From a virus, in IMG/VR virus record IMGVR_UViG_3300031565_000093, positions 1-43,728 of that record: DNA of 43,728 nt. One strand, written 5' to 3'. Below are positions 30,444 through 37,877 of the stretch, piece after piece. Under the pieces are notes generated by a model. That model searched no databases, was not told where the DNA came from, and saw nothing but the letters and a program-made list of their open reading frames with translations. Within the stretch, counting starts at the first letter, position 1, and each line of letters starts with the position of its first letter. The position numbers and the translations under genes are program-made.

Positions 30444-30751
30444 CCGAGAACTACAGTGAAGGCGCGGAGGTGGCATTTGACGCCATGCAAAGCGAGCTGC
30501 GTTATTGGGAAGACGAATTCGAATTAGCACACGAGCGCGGAAGCCCTGACGCCAACATTTACACGAGGCACATTGAGCAGCTTACATCCGGCATCACCGA
30601 GATCAAGGCGGCGTTGGAGAAGGCGAAGAAATGGGACAACCTCAAGGCAATCGCCTTGGATAAACACCACAGGTGGGAGGATGAGTATTACACCGCCACC
30701 GAGTTATGGGACATTATGGACGAGATGGACAAGGAGGCCCCCGATGCCTGA
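30440..30751 (+). CDS. Hypothetical helical protein, paralogue B
   Basis: GTG 30440 (GTGA overlap) gives 103 residues, acidic and helical, starting MTENYSEGAEVAFDAMQ and ending KEAPDA. The same KEAPDA ending and following start are found again at 35728 because of a 33-bp DNA repeat. Related at the front to the preceding protein. Function unknown. Confidence 0.5.
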   Translation: MTENYSEGAEVAFDAMQSELRYWEDEFELAHERGSPDANIYTRHIEQLTSGITEIKAALEKAKKWDNLKAIALDKHHRWEDEYYTATELWDIMDEMDKEAPDA

Positions 30752-30762
30752 ACCCATGAGCG
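30730..30762 (+). repeat. 33-bp direct repeat at a gene junction, copy A
   Basis: A 33-base perfect repeat covers the end of one gene (KEAPDA, stop), the ribosome site AAGGAGG and the start of the next (MPEPMS). The other copy is at 35707-35739, between unrelated genes. A conserved CGAGAT lies upstream of both copies with a 3-base offset. Confidence 0.9.
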
Positions 30763-31019
30763 CGAAACGGCTGGAGGCGCTTCTCGCCGATTTCAAGCGA
30801 ATCAAGCCAACATATTTTCTGGATAGTTTAGAACTCGTCGCCGAGGTAAGGCGGCTCAAGCCCTTCGAGGATGAAGTGAAGCGGCTGGAAAAGGCCAGGG
30901 CCGACTGTAGAAAAAGCCTGAAACGCAACCAAGCCAGGGACAAGGCGACAATTGTAAGACTCAAGAAACAAGCGGGGCTGAAGGAGGAAGCTGATGGCAC
31001 TGTTCCACATTTACTATAG
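30744..31019 (+). CDS. Coiled-coil protein, unknown function
   Basis: ATG 30744 gives 91 residues starting MPEPMSAKRLEALLADFKRI. The body is a basic coiled coil (EVKRLEKARADCRKSLKRNQ). The start region is shared at DNA level with the gene at 35721. A second ATG, at 30756, is possible. Not recognised. Confidence 0.55.
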   Translation: MPEPMSAKRLEALLADFKRIKPTYFLDSLELVAEVRRLKPFEDEVKRLEKARADCRKSLKRNQARDKATIVRLKKQAGLKEEADGTVPHLL

Positions 31020-31278
31020 ATACGGGCAATCATTTTGTAACAAGCTGTCCGGCCCGTGTGTTGGTGAGGCTATCGCTGACGGGGATTACCAACAGGAAGC
31101 TGGAGCCGAATTCGCGCTTGGTGTTTTCGACGATGGCGACGGTAGCCTATTTGCATTCCGGCAGGCCGTTCTAAGCGTTCCCCAATCTCATCTGACGGAA
31201 GATGCGGAAGCGATTCTTCTCCGCGAGACCGGTAAGATTCCGGTCCGGCGCATTCTTTGTGAGATTGAGCGGGGCTGA
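30994..31278 (+). CDS. Hypothetical 94-residue protein
   Basis: ATG 30994 after GAAGGAGGAAG. An aromatic front (MALFHIYYRYGQSFCNKLSG), a central acidic region (ALGVFDDGDGSLFAF) and a short basic end. No motif recognised. A GCGGGGC/GCCCCGC hairpin overlaps its stop codon (31269-31297). Confidence 0.5.
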   Translation: MALFHIYYRYGQSFCNKLSGPCVGEAIADGDYQQEAGAEFALGVFDDGDGSLFAFRQAVLSVPQSHLTEDAEAILLRETGKIPVRRILCEIERG

Positions 31279-31312
31279 ACGGGGGAGGCGGCCCCGCATA
31301 AACATACGTCGA

Positions 31313-31322
31313 GGGGGGGGGG
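31313..31322 (+). repeat. G10 homopolymer before replication gene
   Basis: Ten G residues in a row lie 9 bases before the AAAGGAGTGA site of the gene at 31341. Such tracts can change length by slippage, here altering leader spacing and not a reading frame, and they are also prone to sequencing error. Confidence 0.8.
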
Positions 31323-31340
31323 TAGAAAGGAAAGGAGTGA

Positions 31341-32078
31341 GTGGCGCGCAAAAGGATGGTATCGGAAGCGCTGTATGATGACGCGGCGCTTCTGGCAGTA
31401 GGGCGAGATGCAAGAGACCTATTCATAGGATTGGTATTACACGCAGACGATGAAGGAAGGCTGTTCTACGAGCCTGACTATTGGGCTCAACGGCTGTTCC
31501 CGGGCGAGACAATCGAGGTCTCGAAGCTGGTATGGAAGCTGAGTCATCGGGGCCTGATCTACAAGTATCGCATGGGCCGCAACCGATATGCGGTCATCGT
31601 TCCGGGATGGTTCAACTGGCAGAAAATCAGACGCGCCACACCATCCCAAATCCCCCTACCAAACAGCTCGGAAATAGTCCGGGTGCTATCACGGTGCTAT
31701 CACGGTGATGACACGGTGCTATCACGGTGCTCACACGGTGCTGTCACGCTGGGGGTATACCTGCGTACACTGTGCGGACACTATGCTATCACGATGCGTA
31801 CACACACTCACGCGGTGATTAAGCGTAAGTTCCGTGACCGCTTCATCTTACTGTCACGAGTACTCGGAATGTGTTCCGGAAAGCCGTTGGCAAGTTGTTG
31901 GAAAGATGCGGGAATCGATCCGGAATCTGTCCGGCAAAGCTTTAAGGAAGGATCAGAAAGGAAAGAAGAAGTAGAGGAGATCGATAAATCGATCCGGGAG
32001 GCAAAGAAAAAAGCGAAGGACGGATTCATCGGTCCACTGATAGAGAAGGAGCTTCAGAAGCTGGCGGAGGTGGCGTGA
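31341..32078 (+). CDS. Replication initiator with internal origin iterons
   Basis: GTG 31341 gives 245 residues. Residues 1-100 form the winged-helix front of phage replisome organisers (SEALYDDAALLAVGRDARDL, DDEGRLFYEPDYWAQRLFPG, RYAVIVPGWFNWQKIRR). The C-terminal 60 residues are a charged helix (KEEVEEIDKSIREAKKKAK). The middle is coded by DNA that contains six tandem 11-bp repeats, recalling lambda O, whose origin lies inside its own gene. It probably binds those repeats and brings in host helicase. A second, related initiator-like gene is at 25241. Confidence 0.72.
   Translation: MARKRMVSEALYDDAALLAVGRDARDLFIGLVLHADDEGRLFYEPDYWAQRLFPGETIEVSKLVWKLSHRGLIYKYRMGRNRYAVIVPGWFNWQKIRRATPSQIPLPNSSEIVRVLSRCYHGDDTVLSRCSHGAVTLGVYLRTLCGHYAITMRTHTHAVIKRKFRDRFILLSRVLGMCSGKPLASCWKDAGIDPESVRQSFKEGSERKEEVEEIDKSIREAKKKAKDGFIGPLIEKELQKLAEVA
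31682..31747 (+). repeat. Six 11-bp iterons, likely replication origin
   Basis: Consensus GGTGCTATCAC. Units 1, 2 and 4 are identical; units 3, 5 and 6 differ at 2 to 3 positions. All six are head to tail with no gaps. Eleven bases is one DNA turn but not a multiple of three, so the pattern is kept for DNA and not for protein. A further TGCTATCAC lies at 31784. This is the strongest origin candidate in the window. Confidence 0.8.
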
Positions 32079-32082
32079 TGTG

Positions 32083-32193
32083 ATGAAGCACGTTCTCGTC
32101 ATCCTGCTTGGCCTCGGTGCTATGGCCCTGGTCTATGCCTTTGCCCGGCTCATGTACTGGCTGGACTACGGACACTTGAAGGAGGTGTGGTGA
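32083..32193 (+). CDS. 36-residue membrane peptide
   Basis: ATG 32083 gives a peptide with one clear membrane span (HVLVILLGLGAMALVYAFAR) and a short charged end. The next gene starts two bases after its stop, and its own end carries the next ribosome site (AAGGAGG). Function unknown. Confidence 0.5.
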   Translation: MKHVLVILLGLGAMALVYAFARLMYWLDYGHLKEVW

Positions 32194-32194
32194 G

Positions 32195-32485
32195 ATGAAG
32201 ACCAAAGACCTTAAGACGGTTGACTCAATACGGTTTCCGATGCCGGTTCCACGTGACGTCGCCGTCTGCCCGGAATGCGGTGGGGAGCTCGAGGTCGAGT
32301 GCGATTGCTGGGATACAGACACGGGCAAGCCGCTCGAGGAGTGCATCTACCCAACTTGTTCAAATGAGATAATGGAACATCGCTGTTGGCAAGGAGAGTG
32401 GATGCCTGCTCGAATGCGGGTCATTCGATGGTTGCAAGCTACTTATCGTATTAGGGAGGATAGTGGTGTCGAAGATACGAGTTAA
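32195..32485 (+). CDS. Zinc-binding protein
   Basis: A 96-residue protein with CPECG (25-28), then CDC (36-38), Cys50, Cys55 and Cys64, giving one or two zinc sites. The end is basic and helical (ARMRVIRWLQATYRIR). AAGGAGG site in front. Part of the family-like series of small zinc proteins in this phage; not recognised. Confidence 0.6.
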   Translation: MKTKDLKTVDSIRFPMPVPRDVAVCPECGGELEVECDCWDTDTGKPLEECIYPTCSNEIMEHRCWQGEWMPARMRVIRWLQATYRIREDSGVEDTS

Positions 32486-32651
32486 GAGCGTATACGAGAA
32501 GCGCGAGAAGGCAGACGGGCTGCGGGTGCTGGTCACGCGGCTATGGCCGCGAGGCGTCAAGAAAACGGACGTGGACGTGTGGCTGCCGGCGCTTGGGCCG
32601 AGTCGGAAGTTGCTGGCTGACTACAAGGCTGGGCGCACCAGTTTCGGATAA
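32463..32651 (+). pseudogene. Truncated DUF488 protein
   Basis: The 62-residue frame matches the front half of DUF488 proteins: VKSVYEKREKADGLRVLVTR then LWPRGVKK and WLPALGPSRKLLADYKAGR. Full proteins usually have about 115 residues or more and continue with a conserved region that is missing; TAA comes right after TSFG. It is therefore a remnant or a frameshifted copy. DUF488 function is unknown. It overlaps the previous gene by 23 bases. Confidence 0.65.
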
Positions 32652-32734
32652 GTAATGCGGCTGCGTAGGCCGCAGCGGGTGGCGGGTCAGTAGGGGCATA
32701 GACTTGCCGCCCGCAGCCTTCGGAAGGAAAGCAC

Positions 32735-33076
32735 ATGGGCAACGTATATGGCAGTCCAGGGACGGGAAGCTCGGCGGTTGATCTTGCGACGAAGCTGCGG
32801 GCGTGGACGGTGAAGGGCGAAGCTCCGCGATGGTTCCGGCTGGTGCTTTGCCTCGGAGGCTATAAGTTGCCGGCCGAAGCGATCATGAAGACGCTGGGTT
32901 ACGAAACGCACGTGCAGCTCAAGAGCGACATCCAGAACGCGCGCATTGCCGGATTCGAGATCTACGAGCGGCTAGAGATGGACGGCAAACAGAAGCGGCG
33001 CACATATTGGCTAGGCAGCCAGTCGTTGATGGAGCTCGAGGCGCATCGGAAAATGATTCCTGATGACTTTATCTGA
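32735..33076 (+). CDS. Hypothetical 113-residue protein
   Basis: ATG 32735 after GGAAGGAAAG. It has a Gly/Ser front, then helices (VDLATKLRAWTVKGEAPRWF) and a segment (IMKTLGYETHVQLKSDIQNA) that could be a helix-turn-helix. Together with the next gene product it may form a regulator pair. The gap before it (32652-32734) contains GGCTGCG/CGCAGCC-type inverted repeats. Not recognised. Confidence 0.5.
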   Translation: MGNVYGSPGTGSSAVDLATKLRAWTVKGEAPRWFRLVLCLGGYKLPAEAIMKTLGYETHVQLKSDIQNARIAGFEIYERLEMDGKQKRRTYWLGSQSLMELEAHRKMIPDDFI

Positions 33077-33338
33077 GAGAGCCAAACAACTGATGAGCGT
33101 GCTCAGCACAACGCCGATATCGCGCGAAGCGATCCTGGGCGATCTGAATTGGAGCAAGGAGGACTTGCGGCGGGCGATACTCGATGCGCGGCGGCAGGGA
33201 TACAAGGTGATCCTTCGGCACATCAGCGACGGCATAGCGACCGAGTACTACTTTTACACGGACGAGGCCAGCATGAAGAAGGCCCTAGCGGAGGAGGAGA
33301 CGGCGAATGAGCCGGACGAAGAGCAGGGAACGGCCTAG
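33063..33338 (+). CDS. Small winged-helix-like protein
   Basis: A 91-residue protein overlapping the previous gene by 14 bases. Residues 5-70 read like a winged helix: LMSVLSTTPISREAILGDL, then SKEDLRRAILDARRQGYKV and a beta wing (ILRHISDGIATEYYFY). The end is acidic. Probably DNA-binding; target unknown. Confidence 0.55.
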   Translation: MTLSERAKQLMSVLSTTPISREAILGDLNWSKEDLRRAILDARRQGYKVILRHISDGIATEYYFYTDEASMKKALAEEETANEPDEEQGTA

Positions 33339-33780
33339 ATACTTTTCCACCAGCGTTCCTGCGGGCACTACGTTGGAGCACATCCGGCAGATGCTCGTGA
33401 GGTATAAGGCTGACCGGCTGATGCTCTACCAGGACTTGCAGGAGGGCCACGTGGGCGTGGAGTTCGTGTGGCAGGGCGCCGCGATTCGGTTGAGTGTTTC
33501 GGCTGACAGGATCCTGGAGCGACTGGAGGGCTGCTCGGGGATTTCCAAACAGCAGCGGTCGCGGGACCACGCGATGAAGGTGGGCTTGCGGCTGATACTT
33601 CACTACCTCGAGAACGCATTTGAAATGTTGGACTGGGAGATAATGAGCCCGGCGGAGGTGTTCATGCCCTACTTGATCCTCCCAGGTACGCAGAGGACGC
33701 TGAAGGACGTATTCATCGACAAAGGGGGCATGATCAAGCTGGAGGCGCTCCAGGCGCTGCCGAAGCCGAAGGAGAAGTGA
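33307..33780 (+). CDS. Hypothetical 157-residue protein
   Basis: ATG 33307 lies within the end of the previous gene. Mixed fold: a strand-rich centre (GHVGVEFVWQGAAIRLSVSA) and a long helix (DHAMKVGLRLILHYLENAFE), with KPKEK at the end. The YKADRLMLYQDLQEG and FMPYLILPGTQRTL segments look conserved. I do not recognise a function. Confidence 0.5.
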   Translation: MSRTKSRERPRYFSTSVPAGTTLEHIRQMLVRYKADRLMLYQDLQEGHVGVEFVWQGAAIRLSVSADRILERLEGCSGISKQQRSRDHAMKVGLRLILHYLENAFEMLDWEIMSPAEVFMPYLILPGTQRTLKDVFIDKGGMIKLEALQALPKPKEK

Positions 33781-34526
33781 TGAACAGAACCGGTATCGAA
33801 TACCTGGACTACACGTGGAACCCGACGCATGGGTGCAGCCCTGTGAGCGCCGGTTGCGAAAATTGCTGGGCATGCACGATGGCGACGCGGCTTGCGGGCT
33901 GTGGCGCACGGGGATACGACAAGGCAAAGCCATTCGCAGTGACCTTCCACCCTGGTCGGCTTGACGAGCCGCTGCAGGTTAAGAAGCCCGCGCTCATCGG
34001 CGTCAGTTTTATGGGCGACCTGTTCCACAAGGCAGTTACGGACGCGCAGATCAGGCAGGTGCTCGACGTCATGGAGCTGGCGCGGCAGCACACGTTTGTT
34101 CTACTGACGAAACGGCCTGAGCGGATGATGTGGTTCAGCGGCAACTCTGGGCTGCCGCCGAATGTATGGCCGGGCACCAGCGTGGAGAACCAGGCGGCTG
34201 CCGACGACCGGCTGTGGTGGCTGCTGCAGATCAAGGCGGCGGTGCGGATTGTGAGCTGCGAACCGTTGCTCGAGGAAGTTACCCTGGCGAAGCATCTTGC
34301 TGGCAAGCCGGGGCTGCAGTGGGTGATCGCTGGCTGCGAGAGCGGGCCTGGGCGCAAGCCGTGCCAGTGGGCGTGGGCCGAGCGGCTGCGCGTGGAATGC
34401 GTGGCGGCAGGCGTGCCTTTCTACTTGAAGCAGATGGCGGAGAACGAGGACGGTTCGGGCAAGGTGATCCACGCACCTATCCTGGACGGCAGGCGGTGGT
34501 TGCAGCACCCGGAGGAGGCAGCATGA
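33780..34526 (+). CDS. Phage Gp37/Gp68-family (DUF5131) protein
   Basis: The 248-residue protein from ATG 33780 carries the family start YTWNPTHGCSPVSAGCENCW (Cys in a C-x6-C-x2-C arrangement) and further marks such as ALIGVSFMGDLFHKAV, FVLLTKRPERMM and WVIAGCESGPG. The family is widespread in phages and is thought to be related to radical SAM proteins through its Cys cluster, but its reaction is not known. The TGATG overlap joins it to the preceding gene. Confidence 0.85.
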   Translation: MNRTGIEYLDYTWNPTHGCSPVSAGCENCWACTMATRLAGCGARGYDKAKPFAVTFHPGRLDEPLQVKKPALIGVSFMGDLFHKAVTDAQIRQVLDVMELARQHTFVLLTKRPERMMWFSGNSGLPPNVWPGTSVENQAAADDRLWWLLQIKAAVRIVSCEPLLEEVTLAKHLAGKPGLQWVIAGCESGPGRKPCQWAWAERLRVECVAAGVPFYLKQMAENEDGSGKVIHAPILDGRRWLQHPEEAA

Positions 34527-35341
34527 GCAAGAAAAAACCCCGGCTGACGACTCCCGAGTTGATGGAAAAGCTGGCGTATAAATACGGCGGGGAAGCGTGG
34601 GCATTCTTCGAGCAGGTACGCAGCGGGACGGGGTATCTTCATCAAGTGCGGACGGCAGATGCAATAGCGATGGGGCTCTGGCCCTCTCGCGGTCTGGAGC
34701 TTCTGGGCTTCGAGGTCAAAGTGTATCGTGCTGACTGGCTGAAGGAATTGAAAACGCCGCGCAAGGCGGACGAGCTTGTCGGCTTCTGTGACCGGTGGTG
34801 GATCGTGGCGTTGAAGGATGTGGCGAAGGTCGAGGAGATTCCGACGACCTGGGGGCTGATGGTTCCGCATGGGCTTGGACTGCGGGTGGTGAAGCCAGCA
34901 CCAGAGCTCAAGCCAGAACCCGTCGACCGTCTATTCCTGGCATCGCTTCTGCGGAAGGCGAAAGTCTACGTAGCGCCGGCGAAGCGCACCGAGGCGAAGA
35001 TCAAGGCGGCATGGGAGGAGGGCCGGGCGAAGGGCGCGGAGCACGCCAACTGGCACTGGAAGAATATCGAGCAGCCAGGACTCGAGCGGCTGGCGGAAGG
35101 TGCAAAGAGATTCCAGGAACAGACCGGGATCGAGCTGTCAACGTACAGTGCGGAGAGCATCGCCACGGCGGTCAATCTTCTGCGCAGAGAGCAGTCATTA
35201 AGAAACAAGATTGAGGACACGGCCCGGCAGGTCGAAGGCTTGGAAGCGGCGCTTGTATCGGGCCGTGAACTATTGGCCGCATTAACGAAAATGCAAAGGA
35301 AACGGAAGCGGGGAGGGGGGAGCCGATCGCCGTCTACGTAG
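34523..35341 (+). CDS. PD-(D/E)XK nuclease-like protein
   Basis: ATG 34523 (ATGA overlap) gives 272 residues. The core GLELLGFEVKVYRADWLKEL (residues 57-76) has the E-x-K strand of a PD-(D/E)XK nuclease similar to the MmcB-like or VRR-type group, and FCDRWWIVAL follows as the next core strand. Residues 160-250 are helical. The end is Lys/Arg/Gly-rich, coded over a G-rich tract, and may not be native. Probably a DNA repair or recombination nuclease. Confidence 0.7.
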   Translation: MSKKKPRLTTPELMEKLAYKYGGEAWAFFEQVRSGTGYLHQVRTADAIAMGLWPSRGLELLGFEVKVYRADWLKELKTPRKADELVGFCDRWWIVALKDVAKVEEIPTTWGLMVPHGLGLRVVKPAPELKPEPVDRLFLASLLRKAKVYVAPAKRTEAKIKAAWEEGRAKGAEHANWHWKNIEQPGLERLAEGAKRFQEQTGIELSTYSAESIATAVNLLRREQSLRNKIEDTARQVEGLEAALVSGRELLAALTKMQRKRKRGGGSRSPST

Positions 35342-35360
35342 ACGAGCTGAGGAACATCGA

Positions 35361-35447
35361 ACCCTCGCTCTCGTCGCGCTCGAAATCGCGGCTGTGTTGG
35401 CCGCTTTCGCGGGAGTAGTGTGGCTGTGGAAGGAGGTGCTGAAGTGA
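35361..35447 (+). pseudogene. Membrane-peptide frame without a start codon
   Basis: The frame ending at TGA 35445-35447 reads LALVALEIAAVLAAFAGVVW then LWKEVLK, a convincing membrane span. Its stop overlaps the next gene start as GTGA and it contains that gene's ribosome site, as real genes here do. But no ATG, GTG or TTG lies upstream in frame; a different frame just before it reads EPIAVYVDELRNIE. One or two indels near the G-rich tract at 35313-35322 or at 35355-35365 may have broken a small gene. Confidence 0.4.
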
Positions 35448-35728
35448 AGCCCGGAACAATTGTGCGCCTAACTGATGGGCGAGTTGGCACAGTGGTATAT
35501 CACGGTCTTGATGGATATGGAATTGTGTGGGGGCGGCGGCAACTTGCGGGGCAGGACATAGAATGTCTGTTAAGCGGTGGGGTTTTCAGGACAACCGATG
35601 ATGGCGCATTGGAGGACGCCCGCCATCGCGGCTTAATGCCAGAGGCCATGCTTCGGGACACATATCCATCTGCCGATTTGGAGTGTGTTGGTGAAGCATA
35701 CGAGATCAAGGAGGCCCCCGATGCCTGA
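35444..35728 (+). CDS. Small beta-rich protein (SH3-like start)
   Basis: GTG 35444 after AAGGAGGTGC gives 94 residues. The front VKPGTIVRLTDGRVGTVVYH resembles small SH3-like or KOW-type barrels. The remainder is acidic and ends in KEAPDA through the 33-bp repeat. Role unknown. Confidence 0.5.
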   Translation: MKPGTIVRLTDGRVGTVVYHGLDGYGIVWGRRQLAGQDIECLLSGGVFRTTDDGALEDARHRGLMPEAMLRDTYPSADLECVGEAYEIKEAPDA

Positions 35729-35739
35729 ACCCATGAGCG
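35707..35739 (+). repeat. 33-bp direct repeat at a gene junction, copy B
   Basis: Identical to 30730-30762. It again spans the end of one frame (KEAPDA), AAGGAGG and the start MPEPMS of the next gene. The neighbours outside the repeat are unrelated. Confidence 0.9.
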
Positions 35740-35993
35740 ACATGAGCGAGCACGAGCTTAGTGCTGAGGAAATAGCGGAGGATCAGCTGGCCTATGGGAC
35801 AATGTTCCCGGAGATGCGCGTGCGTGAGGCCGTGGTAACGAAGCGCGTTAGAGTACGCTGTCCTGGTTGCGGGTCTATCGAGTCCGCGGAGGTAATTTGG
35901 TACGGAGGAGACCCCTGGCCGACGTATGGGGCCACGTGCCGGCGGTGCGGTTACGAAATCATCGAGAGCGAATGGGAGGAGGTAGCTAAGTGA
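35721..35993 (+). CDS. Zinc-ribbon protein
   Basis: ATG 35721 gives 90 residues. An acidic front (SEHELSAEEIAEDQLAYG) is followed by a clear zinc ribbon: RVRCPGCGSIE then ATCRRCGYEI. Such proteins may act on transcription. The first six residues come from the 33-bp repeat. Confidence 0.62.
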   Translation: MPEPMSDMSEHELSAEEIAEDQLAYGTMFPEMRVREAVVTKRVRVRCPGCGSIESAEVIWYGGDPWPTYGATCRRCGYEIIESEWEEVAK

Positions 35994-36331
35994 CGAAGTA
36001 CGAAGAGGCAATCGAGGAGGTGAGGCGGCTGCTGCCAGGCGACCAGGTACTCTGGGCCCAGGATGGGGGCATGCGGGCGGCGCGGATTTTGCATCTGATC
36101 CCACTCGGAAAATCGCCGGGACTTACGGTCATCGTGGGCGACAGCATGCGCGAGCTGGTGAGCGACGAAGAGTGGCGCGGGCATATCGAGAAATTTGTGA
36201 AGGCGGGACCGGGGTCGATCCCGGCCGCAATCATCTTTGGCGTAACGGTCGGGCTGATAGCGAGCGACCCGAAAGCGAGCGGCTTCGAGGATGGGCCCGA
36301 GGAGGAGCAAGCCGATGGCCAAGAAACGTGA
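35990..36331 (+). CDS. Hypothetical 113-residue protein
   Basis: GTG 35990 overlaps the previous stop. It starts with an acidic helix (TKYEEAIEEVRRLLPGD); a strand region follows (MRAARILHLIPLG, TVIVGDSMRELV), then a hydrophobic patch (IPAAIIFGVTVGLIAS) that could touch membrane, and an acidic end. No family recognised. Confidence 0.5.
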   Translation: MTKYEEAIEEVRRLLPGDQVLWAQDGGMRAARILHLIPLGKSPGLTVIVGDSMRELVSDEEWRGHIEKFVKAGPGSIPAAIIFGVTVGLIASDPKASGFEDGPEEEQADGQET

Positions 36332-37748
36332 TGGCGAGCTACGCACGATGCGCAAGAGCGTCGCTAGGCTGCGGGCGGCGCCGTACAACCCGCGTGACAT
36401 ATCGCCCAAGGCGCTGGAAGGCCTGCGCACGAGCATTCGGGAGTTCGGCCTGGTCGAAGCCTATCATCTGGAACAAGCGCACGCGCAGGGTGGTCGCGGG
36501 GCACCAGCGTGTAGAGGCGTTGAAGCAGGAAGGCGTCAAGAGCACCGACGTCATCGTGGTGGACCTCCCGGAGGAACGCGAGAAGGTTCTGAACGTGGCG
36601 CTGAACAACCCGCACATCATGGGGCACTGGACGGGCGGCCTGGCGGGAGTACTGGATGATATTGAGGGGACGCTGCCGGACCTGATGGATGGCCTGCTGC
36701 TCGGGGATCTCCGGGACGACCTGCCGCCCTTGGACGAAGAGCTATGGGATGGCCTGACAGATCCGGACAACATTCCCGAGCCGCCCGACAAGGCGATCAC
36801 GCAGGCGGGCGACATGTGGAAGCTCGGAGATCATCGGCTGTTATGCGGTGACGCCGGCGAGGCGGCGGACGTCGACCGGCTCGTGGCGGGGATGCCGGTG
36901 CATCTGGTCAATACGGACCCGCCATATAACGTGCACGTCGAGCCACGGAGCAATACGGCAATTGCGGCTGGCGTAACCTCTGTATCTCGACGGGCGGACC
37001 TCCAGTGCGAACGGTCGACCACGGCCCGGGGCAAGCGGGACAGGGCGATGATTCACAAGCGGATGCATCACCAGAACTTCGACGTGGCGAGGGGTGCGGC
37101 GCATCCGAAGCGGGCGCGGGTGAAAATGCGGGCGAAGGACCGTGCTATGGAAGGGGACTTCATGCCTGACAAAGATTTCGTGCGGGTACTCAGGTTGTGG
37201 TTTGGGAACCTGGCGCGAGTGCTCGATGCAGGCCGGGCATTTTACATCTGGGGCGGCTATGCAAACTGCGCGAACTACCCGGCGGCGCTTGAGGGTGCCG
37301 GCCTCTACTTTTCGCAGGCGATTATCTGGGTGAAGGAGCACCCGGTTCTGACGCGCAAAGATTTCATGGGAAACCACGAGTGGTGCTTCTACGGCTGGAA
37401 GAAAGGCGCGGCGCACTACTTCAATCCGGAGATCACGAACGCCACCGACGTATGGGCCGTCAAGAAGATCAGTCCGCAATCTATGATCCATCTGACGGAG
37501 AAGCCGGTCGAGCTCGCCGTCCGCGCCATGACTTACTCGTCCCGGCCGAAGGAGAACGTGCTCGATCTCTTCGGCGGGTCCGGAAGTACGCTGATCGCGG
37601 CGGAGAGAATCTCGGACGTCGCGCTTTCCTCATGGAGATCGACGACCTGTATTGTGATGTGATCGTGAAACGTTGGGAGGAATTCACGGGCAAGAAGGCG
37701 GAACGCATCAGAACGGCCAGGAAACGGGCTAAGAAGGCCACGAAGTAG
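36315..37748 (+). pseudogene. ParB-N6/N4 DNA methyltransferase split by two frameshifts
   Basis: Three frames together make a well-known phage protein: ParB-like nuclease/binding domain (APYNPRDISPKALEGLRTSI in frame from ATG 36315), then VVAGHQRVEALKQEG and a DNA methyltransferase with TDPPYN (DNA 36913-36930) and FGGSGST (37570-37590), and an ending FLMEIDDLYCDVIVKRWEEF. The first shift is at about 36459, where dropping one G restores GLVE-PIIWN. The second is near 37612-37618, where gaining one base or losing two restores the RRAFLMEID ending. The catalytic core itself is intact. It may be a decaying gene or carry sequencing indels. If active, it would methylate phage DNA, possibly against host restriction. 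Confidence 0.85.
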
Positions 37749-37847
37749 GCCCACGTGGCCCCAGGATCGCCCGTGTGGCGATAAGTCCCTGCCAGGCGCA
37801 TGATTCCATCACAAACAAACGGAAGCGGGCCCGTGGGCGTCCGGGCG

Positions 37848-37853
37848 TATAAT
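37848..37853 (+). promoter_or_regulatory. Consensus -10 TATAAT before packaging genes
   Basis: A perfect TATAAT stands in the 129-base gap after the methyltransferase, 25 bases before a GTG start. No recognisable -35 lies 16 to 18 bases upstream, so it may need an activator or be chance. Confidence 0.35.
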
Positions 37854-37877
37854 GGGCGGCAGGAACGGAGGAAGGTA

